Below, in pieces: positions 61,801-64,000 of a DNA stretch of 64,000 nt. The first letter of the stretch is position 1, and every line of letters begins with the position of its first letter. The stretch comes from Azorinus chamasolen (taxonomy: Eukaryota > Mollusca > Bivalvia > Cardiida > Solecurtidae), in contig OY755239.1 in assembly GCA_963576725.1 (NCBI GenBank), forward strand, positions 57,815,453 to 57,879,452, written 5' to 3'. The translations under genes and the position numbers were made by a program. Below the pieces are notes generated by a model that was given only the letters and a program-made list of their open reading frames with translations, was not told the origin of the DNA and ran no database searches.

Positions 61801-63576
61801 GTGCGTACAAACATACTGCACTGATGGCGTTCGGAAACATTCAAATGCAATACCTAATTATCCTAAGTATTTGGACAGACAACCTGAGGAATACAGTGTA
61901 GACCCAGATCAAATGACTCCTGACCGGATTGTTTGATCAGGATCTGCATTATTTGAAGCTATATCAGCATATAATGCATGTATGGTGATTTATATTTATG
62001 CAGTTTTACAAACCGGTTAACGGGAGAGACTATATGTCCGAATACTTAAGGTAATTAGGGTATGGGTTTTATGCTAGAAACAAGTTGATTTGCTAACCGC
62101 TTTTGTCGTTGATAAGAACAGATAAGAAAGTTACTCAAATAAATGTACTCCTTTTCTTTTGCGCAGGCCAGCATGTCGTCTTCAAAGACGTAGACCAGTG
62201 TTTCCACATAATACTTGATCAACAATAATTAAATAAAAAACTATGACTGTAACCCTTTACTGCATATAAACGCTTCTTAACCCTTCTCTTGCTGAATTTT
62301 AAAATATATGTCTCCTTCTTTACCCATGCCCTATTGTATAATTACATATATCTTAACTGTGTACAAGTACTTCGCTGTGCAATCACTGCTGTGGAGTGCA
62401 CTGGTTGCACAATCAACTTGTAAATAGTGCAGACCCTGATGAGATAGCTCCTGCAGGAGCTGTCTCATCTGGGTCTTCACTATTTACAAGTAGGTATATT
62501 GACGTGAATAGCAAGCGAAGGGTTAATGTCATTGTAAATAGAGAAGATACAGATCAAACGACTCCCGCTGGAGCCGTCTAACAAAGGTCTGGTCTGCTTG
62601 CTTGTGGACTTTTATTATAGATCGGATTCTACTGTTTCTGCCATGAACAAATAATTTCTTTTTATACGCCATTATAAACAGCAAGCTTATAAATATGTAT
62701 ACGAATATATAAACTATTTCTTACATGGATATTAACCCTTGCAGAGCGCGACACGAATCACTAATGTCCCTTGTAAATAGCGTAGACCCAGATGAGAGGG
62801 TTCCTAGAGGAGCCCTCTCATCAGGGTGTTGACTGTTTGTCGTGTTATATTTTTCTTTAGAAAAATCCCCGAAATATTCACCATAAGCTTGACCTCTTTG
62901 AATTTTGGAATATTTCATTTGAACATTCAGCGATGTAAGGGTTAACCCTTTCCCTTATGTTAGTGCCTTTTTACAGATCTGCAAACAGAGTAGACCGCTT
63001 CTTTAGGAGCCATCTGATCAGTGTCTGCTCTGTTTGCTTATGGTGTAATATAGATCTGATTCTGCAGCTTCTGTCTGGGCCAAAATGGCATGTGTTGATA
63101 TGCCATTATAGAAAATAATCTAATTAATATTCATGACGTCATTATTTCCTACATTGTACTGAATATTTATCAAGGAAATGGTTAATGAAGTAAGGGTTAA
63201 TGCAAAGAGAATGTGTATCTCTACAGAGGTATTGTAGTTAGCACTATTTGTGAACTTGTTAGACTGATTTTCCAATTTAAAAGCACAAACACACTTAAAT
63301 CACAGCCAGCCTATTGCAGGGGGGATAACTCTAAAGTTGAAATATTTGCCAGGGAGCTGCAATTAGCGGCCTTGATGTAAAGGACGACAATGGTACGATT
63401 TATCTGGTTGTTGGTACCAAGTCCACAGGGACGCTCTATCTGTACACAGTGGACACCTCCAGCGGGCAACCAGCACCAACGTTCCAGGCCATTCACAGAG
63501 ATGGACTAAAGGATTTACCATGGATGGATTTGTATAGAAATCAAACTGCTGGAGACCTGTATATATCTGATATTGG
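46648..63576 (+). CDS. msp130: MSP130-like cell-surface glycoprotein gene, exons 1-9 (3' incomplete)
   Basis: Spliced model 46648-46840, 48646-48885, 49571-49775, 50114-50246, 51708-51822, 52847-53023, 55588-55650, 60687-60940, 63353-63576: 1,604 coding bases, about 534 residues. Every intron is GT-AG and junction phases 1,1,2,0,1,1,1,0 agree on both sides, with no stop. Exon 1 gives a signal peptide (MWAYRLIFAAACLQMALG, likely cut before Tyr19). The rest follows the 'choice-of-anchor I' beta-propeller-like domain shared by MSP130 and bacterial secreted proteins, with landmarks DPEGTLSII, DVEPEYVAMSADGTKAWVTL, TSDRDGG, FLFTADEG, GRLEVSSIDG and AFGGRGFSVWDS in order. MSP130 proteins are extracellular, membrane-anchored glycoproteins linked to biomineralisation in sea urchins and found in shelled molluscs; the precise function here is inferred. 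The C-terminus and any anchor signal lie beyond the window. Confidence 0.9.
46880..47086. mobile_element. TA-1 MITE in intron 1, GCGACC-end type
   Basis: CTGTAAAACCCCGCTAATGC ... TTAGCGGGGTTTTACTGTA; the first 20 bases pair almost perfectly with the last. Inner hairpin GCAGAAAGCTCCTAGGGGAG. Begins 39 bases after the exon 1 donor. Confidence 0.93.
47087..47582. other. intron 1, no feature recognised
   Basis: AT-rich; nothing recurring. Confidence 0.5.
47583..47979. mobile_element. TA-1 MITE split by TTAA-4
   Basis: TACAGAGAAACCCCGATAGT (TTCGAAC-end type) ... ATATCGAGTTTTTTTTTACTG. The hairpin right arm GTATCCTGCATTAAGCAGTC is interrupted exactly at its TTAA by the element at 47661-47906. Confidence 0.9.
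47661..47906. mobile_element. TTAA-4 MITE nested in TA-1, reference copy
   Basis: TTAACCCTTTCACCGTCAAT ... TGCCATCGAAAGAGTTAA. Hairpin GTCGCTGATCAGACGCCGCC / GGCGGCGTCTGATCAGCGAC with a TTTTCAA loop. The left side carries GTCGCAAAAATGCACCACGA, the right GGATTGCAGACGACAATTAG. Confidence 0.95.
47980..48367. other. intron 1, no feature recognised
   Basis: An 85-codon frame at 48142 is hydrophobic but has no motif or splice signals. Confidence 0.45.
48368..48536. mobile_element. TTAA-1 MITE, right part
   Basis: CTGATCAAGGTATGTTCTGT, CTGATTCTACATTTTCTGCC, end AATAGTGAAAGTGTTAA. Confidence 0.78.
48646..48885 (+). CDS. msp130: msp130 exon 2
   Basis: Acceptor TATGTTTTCTCAG, donor GACAG/GTACAC; phase 1 at both ends. 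Encodes STPHLLHGIDIADPANPQLL, then VPQSVAICGDEVAVGLAS and HVRFYKRFTKGAGETDITI. ID-x-x-DPANP is the strand pattern seen at the first blade of the family. An in-frame extension upstream (RKIIYVFSA) exists but crosses the acceptor and is not needed. Confidence 0.88.
48974..49219. mobile_element. TTAA-4 MITE in intron 2, right end worn
   Basis: TTAACTCTTTCAGCGCCAAT. Near-perfect hairpin GTCCCAGGTCAGATGCCGCC / GGCGGCATCTGACCTGGGAC, right AATTTGGCGTCAAAAGGTCG. Confidence 0.9.
49220..49570. other. intron 2, 3' part
   Basis: No repeat recognised; ends in the exon 3 acceptor GTATGCCAAACAG. Confidence 0.5.
49571..49775 (+). CDS. msp130: msp130 exon 3
   Basis: Enters in phase 1 (completing Val) and leaves in phase 2 before GTTACT. 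Encodes VGPHPSSLHYTDDCAYLMVP, NEGEAGKDEGGRYTDPEGTL, SIIHGEQTGNPSLRHVDFQD. NEGE plus DPEGTLSII corresponds to the ANEGEP ... DPEGSVSII block of bacterial choice-of-anchor I proteins, the best local diagnostic. Confidence 0.93.
49776..50113. other. intron 3, shortest and free of MITEs
   Basis: 338 bases, AT-rich, no repeat recognised. Ends TTCAATTGCAG. Confidence 0.7.
50114..50246 (+). CDS. msp130: msp130 exon 4
   Basis: Enters in phase 2, leaves in phase 0 before GTATTG. Encodes ADIRVPSMFIPASRLATLTT and LSQDVEPEYVAMSADGTKAW VTLP. EPEY-x-A-x-SADG-x-x-AWVTL is strongly conserved between bacteria and animals in this family. Confidence 0.94.
50300..50430. repeat. palindrome F, decayed, in intron 4
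   Basis: TTGAGTCTGAGATCATTCTC ... AGAATGATCTCAGACTCAGA around GAGCTTGCTT. Partner of 30697-30840. Confidence 0.8.
50431..50899. other. intron 4, no feature recognised
   Basis: AT-rich; a 64-codon frame here has no support. Confidence 0.45.
50900..51014. mobile_element. TTAA-3 derivative
   Basis: GCATTTGCAAACGGCTTAGA ... GGTGTCTCACCAGGCTCCAA, tail ACACTCGGTCAGGAGTTTCC. Confidence 0.68.
51015..51222. mobile_element. TA-1 MITE in intron 4, CGGACAC-end type
   Basis: Hairpin GTGAAAGTAAAACAGAACGC, apex GCTCCTATAGAAGC, right TATAGAGAGGTTTTTCTGTA. Left end worn (TACAGAAAAAACTCTGTAAA). Confidence 0.87.
51437..51612. mobile_element. TA-1 MITE in intron 4, TTCGAAC-end type
   Basis: CAGAAAAATATCGATTATTC ... 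GAATAATCGAGATTTTACTA. The hairpin apex is lost (GTCATGCACTGCTTGAC). Confidence 0.83.
51708..51822 (+). CDS. msp130: msp130 exon 5
   Basis: Acceptor ATATGTTTCAG, donor GTGAGA; phase 0 in, phase 1 out. Encodes ENNAIAEINVNNAVVSNIYS, LPLKDWSQSGIDTSDRDG. Directly continues VTLP into ENNAIA, matching the family text VTLQENNALA, which fixes this junction. Confidence 0.93.
51846..51880. mobile_element. TTAA-2 end fragment in intron 5
   Basis: TTAACCCATTCCCTATAGGC followed by TACATTTAGG, then unrelated sequence. Confidence 0.65.
51911..52386. mobile_element. hairpin-H element split by a 344-bp insert
   Basis: Left arm CTCCACCAACACCGTATGTT ... AGAATCGTCTCGTCGAAGAG (51911-51968). The remaining right arm GTCACAAGATAGGGTTTGGC GGAGGAATGAC starts near 52315. 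The sequence between is GC-richer and does not recur in the window. Confidence 0.75.
52386..52635. mobile_element. TTAA-5 MITE in intron 5, reference copy
   Basis: TTAACCCTTCTCTTGCTGAA ... AGCAAGCGAAGGGTTAA. Hairpin TGTAAATAGTGCAGACCCTG ... GGGTCTTCACTATTTACA with apex GCTCCTGCAGGAGC. Almost identical to 62277-62526, so both may be young. Confidence 0.95.
52708..52785. mobile_element. hairpin of a further TTAA-type family
   Basis: ACAAACAGTGCAGATTTTGA, CCAGAGGGCTCC, then GAACCCTCTGGTCTGGAT. Ends not identified. A similar hairpin lies at 61650-61730. Confidence 0.65.
52847..53023 (+). CDS. msp130: msp130 exon 6
   Basis: Acceptor TTATTACTAG, donor GTAAGA; phase 1 at both ends. Encodes VHRRMYAGLKSLRQPTVIKA, LDVNGKTFLFTADEGAKKLY, TRSIHGFDWTDASNGRTL. 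NGKT-[FY]-L-x-TA[DN]EG is a family landmark. It follows DRDG-G as expected. Confidence 0.94.
53116..53245. mobile_element. TTAA-3 derivative in intron 6
   Basis: AATGCTTTTGCGAAACTTAT, GGAACCAGATGAGACGTCGA, CATCAGGATCCAAATTGTTT. 53266-53297 keeps another family's right arm (GAGCCCTCTCATCTGGGTCT). Confidence 0.75.
53298..53601. other. intron 6, no feature recognised
   Basis: AT-rich; no recurring sequence. Confidence 0.45.
53602..53753. repeat. 76-bp tandem duplication
   Basis: CAATATAATCCTAATTGCAC starts at 53602 and 53678. The copies differ at only a few positions. The second runs into hairpin-H. Confidence 0.9.
53730..53827. mobile_element. hairpin-H element at end of duplication
   Basis: CCCCATCAAACCCTATACTG, GACCACTTTTTAGAATCGTC, then the inverse to GGGTTTGGTGGAGAAA. 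The duplicated unit ends in CCCCATCAAACCCT, the first bases of the hairpin. Confidence 0.88.
53828..54292. other. intron 6, no feature recognised
   Basis: 82-codon frame near 54048 without motif; nothing else. Confidence 0.45.
54293..54483. mobile_element. TTAA-2 MITE in intron 6, hairpin partly lost
   Basis: TTAACCCATTTATTGATATT, TTATCACAATGGTTTCAAAA, AATGCTCCTTTTCAGTATAT, GACTATGAGGAATGAGGGA. Confidence 0.82.
54541..54618. mobile_element. TA-1 hairpin fragment
   Basis: GATGGAAGCTCAATGTAGGA ... TCCTGTATCACCTTTGCC. Confidence 0.6.
54701..54951. mobile_element. TTAA-1 MITE in intron 6, complete
   Basis: TTAACCCTTTCCCTTATGTA ... CAGGGGAAAGGGTTAA. Hairpin with apex GGCTCCTATAGGAGCC. Right body CTGATTCTACAGCTTCTGTT and TTAATATTCATGACGTCATT marks the second TTAA-1 subfamily. 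Confidence 0.95.
54969..55139. mobile_element. TA-1 MITE in intron 6, right end lost
   Basis: TACAGTAACACCCTCCTAAA, GGAGAAAGTTATGCAGAAAG, AAGCAGCCATCTACC, ACTAGAATCCCAGTT. Confidence 0.8.
55291..55488. mobile_element. TA-1 MITE in intron 6, GCGACC-end type
   Basis: TACAGTAATTCCCCTTTAAT ... TCAGAGGGGTTCTACTGTA. Hairpin arm GGTAGCTTAATGCAGGAGAA. Apex shortened to AGCTCCTATACATTAC. Confidence 0.9.
55588..55650 (+). CDS. msp130: msp130 exon 7 (63 bases)
   Basis: Acceptor TTTTACTATTTAG, donor GTATAG; phase 1 at both ends. Encodes TQIDVSQSALQTNAANDEFL. Short, but its phase and the join to exon 8 (DEFL-GRLEVSS, like family LGRL-V) support it. A second AG ten bases inside (ACTCAG) would break the frame. 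Confidence 0.82.
   Translation, partial: VLRSTSPSLHFRQMQPMMSF
55720..55930. mobile_element. TTAA-1 relative, diverged, in intron 7
   Basis: GCAAAAAGGGTAGACTAAGA, CCGTTTGAACAGAGTCTACC, TTAATATTCTTGATGTTACC. Ends decayed. Confidence 0.65.
56045..56250. mobile_element. TTAA-1 relative, diverged, in intron 7
   Basis: GCAAACAGAGTAGACAATGA, GATATGATTCTATAGTTTCT, CTTACATGGATATTAATAAG. Confidence 0.62.
56310..56590. mobile_element. two TTAA-3 fragments
   Basis: 56310-56400 (GTAACTTGGCGTCTCATCAT) and 56516-56575 (CAAACAGTTTGGATCCAGAT ... GATCCAAACTATTTC). Confidence 0.65.
56628..56835. mobile_element. TA-1 MITE in intron 7, CCGGA-end type, reference copy
   Basis: TACAGTAAAATCTCTCTAAA ... TTTAGAGGGGTTCTACTGTA. 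Central hairpin with about 45-bp arms (CAGGTGGCAGCTTCATGCAG, GGTGAAAGTCATGCAGAAAG) and apex GCTCCTAGAGGAGC, almost without mismatches. Confidence 0.95.
56836..57361. other. intron 7, no feature recognised
   Basis: No recurring repeat or coding signal. Confidence 0.5.
57362..57568. mobile_element. TA-1 MITE in intron 7, decayed
   Basis: TATAGTAAAGACACTCTAAC ... ACAAAGAGATATTTGCTATA. Hairpin apex CGCTCCCGGGAGAGC. Confidence 0.82.
57590..59815. repeat. 25-bp minisatellite array with 75-bp higher order
   Basis: Unit GACCCAACTAATGTCTCACT AATAT. In 58180-58980 three variants alternate: TCTCACTAATAT, TCTCACCAATAT and ATTCCACTAGTGT, often giving a 75-bp period. Both edges (57590-58000, 59050-59815) are more diverged, as expected for unequal-exchange turnover. 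A non-array stretch lies at 59575-59680. No open frame of note. Confidence 0.95.
59816..60247. other. intron 7, no feature recognised
   Basis: A minus-strand 67-codon frame (59949-60152) has no recognised motif. 60180-60240 has a weak hairpin scrap of TTAA-1 type. Confidence 0.45.
60248..60657. mobile_element. TTAA-1 MITE split by TTAA-2, next to exon 8
   Basis: Left TCCATGTAAGAAATAATAGC and right TTGGAGTTTGGCCATGGCAG form one TTAA-1 body. Hairpin left arm lost, GAGCCGTCTGATCTGGATCT kept. Right end GGCATAAAGGGTTAA lies 29 bases before the exon. Confidence 0.85.
60299..60527. mobile_element. TTAA-2 MITE nested in TTAA-1, complete
   Basis: TTAACCCATTCCCTCATACT ... GAGGTAATGGGTTAA. Palindrome GATAAATAGAGCATTTACTC with apex ACTCCTATGGGAGC. 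Same orientation as 30341. Confidence 0.95.
60687..60940 (+). CDS. msp130: msp130 exon 8
   Basis: Acceptor GTATTATTGACAG, donor GTATAA; phase 1 in, 0 out. Encodes GRLEVSSIDGKNAFNQKYME, LTAFGGRGFSVWDSTDFRAP, VFDSDGSLEEYMESFDKSVF and NSDYVSNTATYQSPESLRDT. LxAFGGR-x-FS-[IV]-WD is the most diagnostic motif of the family. VFDSDGSLEEY matches the LVFDSGDQFEQ region and FNSD the FNAD region. Confidence 0.95.
60990..61336. mobile_element. two TTAA-1 copies in intron 8, decayed
   Basis: 60990-61180 (CCCTCATATAAACGCATTTC ... GAACAGGGGAAAAATAAC) and 61181-61333 (GCAGACCCTGATCACACGGC ... TCTTCTCTGTTTGC, end AAGCGTTAA) lie back to back. Confidence 0.75.
61470..61765. mobile_element. hairpin fragments of TTAA type
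   Basis: 61478-61495 (CCCTGATCAGACGGC) and 61660-61730 (CCCGGTCAGAGGGCTCCTTC ... AACCCTCTTATCTGTGTCTA), end GGGTTAA at about 61765. Confidence 0.6.
61849..62066. mobile_element. TIR-L element, reference copy
   Basis: Left ATACCTAATTATCCTAAGTA TTTGGACAG and right GTCCGAATACTTAAGGTAAT TAGGGTA are inverted repeats of about 28 bp. The hairpin GTGTAGACCCAGATCAAATG ... TGTTTGATCAGGATCTGCAT has the arm type of TTAA-1. The ends are unlike any TTAA family and no TTAA flanks it. Confidence 0.82.
62248..62735. mobile_element. TTAA-1 MITE split by TTAA-5
   Basis: Left GTAACCCTTTACTGCATATAAACG (shortened: TTTACTGCATATAAACG) and right TGTAAATAGAGAAGATACAG, CGACTCCCGCTGGAGCCGTC, CGGATTCTACTGTTTCTGCC belong to one TTAA-1 copy. 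Its right end is cut at the next element. Confidence 0.8.
62277..62526. mobile_element. TTAA-5 MITE nested in TTAA-1, complete
   Basis: Same ends and hairpin as 52386-52635, apex GCTCCTGCAGGAGC; only a handful of differences. Confidence 0.95.
62733..62945. mobile_element. TTAA-7 MITE in intron 8
   Basis: TTAACCCTTGCAGAGCGCGA ... CAGCGATGTAAGGGTTAA. Hairpin TGTAAATAGCGTAGACCCAG, ATGAGAGGGTTCC, apex TTCCTAGAGGAGCC. The ends pair over only about nine bases. Confidence 0.87.
62942..63185. mobile_element. TTAA-1 MITE, abutting TTAA-7
   Basis: TTAACCCTTTCCCTTATGTT ... AAGGAAATGGTTAA. Second subfamily like 54701, with a shortened left hairpin arm. Shares TTAA with its left neighbour. Confidence 0.9.
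63353..63576 (+). CDS. msp130: msp130 exon 9 (last in window)
   Basis: Acceptor AATATTTGCCAG, donor GG/GTAATA; phase 0 in, 2 out. Encodes GAAISGLDVKDDNGTIYLVV, GTKSTGTLYLYTVDTSSGQP, FQAIHRDGLKDLPWMDLYRN and GDLYISDIG. Corresponds to the PEGV-x-x-G-x-x-G-[KR]-TYAF-x-GLER-x-GG-[IV] region, but the bacterial PEPEG and LER residues are replaced. Reading through the donor would stop at once (TAA at 63578), so an exon beyond the window is needed. Confidence 0.85.
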
Positions 63577-64000
63577 GTAATATTCTAGCTTTATTTTGAT
63601 ATATAACAATACTATAATAAAACAGCAGATGTTATGTACTATTCAGATGAAAGCGCTGGATTAACATATTTTCATAAAAGTGGCACTGGTTTTTGACGTT
63701 ACGTCTGAAATATTCCATCGCCAATGTCGCTAAAAGGCACCATTGCAAACAGTGCTGTTCAAAATCACACATCATTTGGTATGATGAACGATATTTTAAA
63801 GTGTTCGTAAAAATGATAATGTGTTTAGTTTGAGAAAATAATCATTGACTCTTAAGCATTTTTCTCCGCGTATCACCAGGATCCAAGCTGTTTGACAAAT
63901 GGTCAATACTTTCACAAAAACATAATCTAACCGGAAGAATCCATAATAATATAATTAATATATACAGTATCCACATTTGAGCAGGTTTTATTTTTAAAGC
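63577..64000. other. intron 9 with TTAA-4 and TTAA-3 scraps
   Basis: 63715-63745 (CATCGCCAATGTCGCTAAAA) is a TTAA-4 end. 63872-63925 (TATCACCAGGATCCAAGCTG) is a TTAA-3 right arm. The next msp130 exon is not in view. Confidence 0.55.

Noticed and set aside
1..64000. tRNA, rRNA or other structured RNA genes
   Set aside because: I saw no tRNA A/B-box pair or cloverleaf and no rRNA blocks. The many strong hairpins are explained by MITEs.

Overview
This window looks like nuclear DNA from an invertebrate animal. It is AT-rich, has short exons with GT-AG introns, and is crowded with short inverted-repeat transposons. The only host gene I can support is an msp130-type (mesenchyme-specific cell-surface glycoprotein) gene. 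That family is expanded in biomineralising animals such as bivalve molluscs and sea urchins. A shell-forming lophotrochozoan, most likely a bivalve, is my best guess. The species is inferred, not shown.

Layout. 1-4016 holds a Penelope-like reverse-transcriptase relic with terminal repeats in both direct and inverted orientation, interrupted by two small DNA transposons. 4017-17288 is noncoding DNA with many MITEs, a large AATTGC-rich inverted-repeat element and a minisatellite. 17289-21000 is a CR1/L2-type LINE on the minus strand, broken by one in-frame TGA between its endonuclease and reverse-transcriptase halves. 21001-46600 has no host gene. It holds dozens of MITEs, two more Penelope-like fragments, a GIY-YIG endonuclease relic and a roughly 78-bp satellite. 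46644-63576 carries nine plus-strand exons of the msp130 gene. It has a signal peptide, all eight internal splice junctions agree in phase, and the 3' end lies beyond the window. Its introns are largely MITEs plus a 2.2-kb minisatellite with a 25-bp unit.

The most striking pattern is the hairpin MITEs. I group them under names made up for this window. TTAA-1 to TTAA-7 are flanked by TTAA, have CCC-starting ends and are piggyBac-like. TA-1 has CAGTAAAACC-type ends and is pogo/Tigger-like. Families with unrelated ends carry very similar central palindromes. Several share an arm related to AGACCCAGATCAGACG, and many share the apex GCTCCTATAGGAGC. Nested copies and one natural empty site document the TTAA target directly. 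No transposase gene is present, so any mobility would depend on enzymes encoded elsewhere.

MITE boundaries were read by eye. Expect errors of a few bases, and more for decayed copies.
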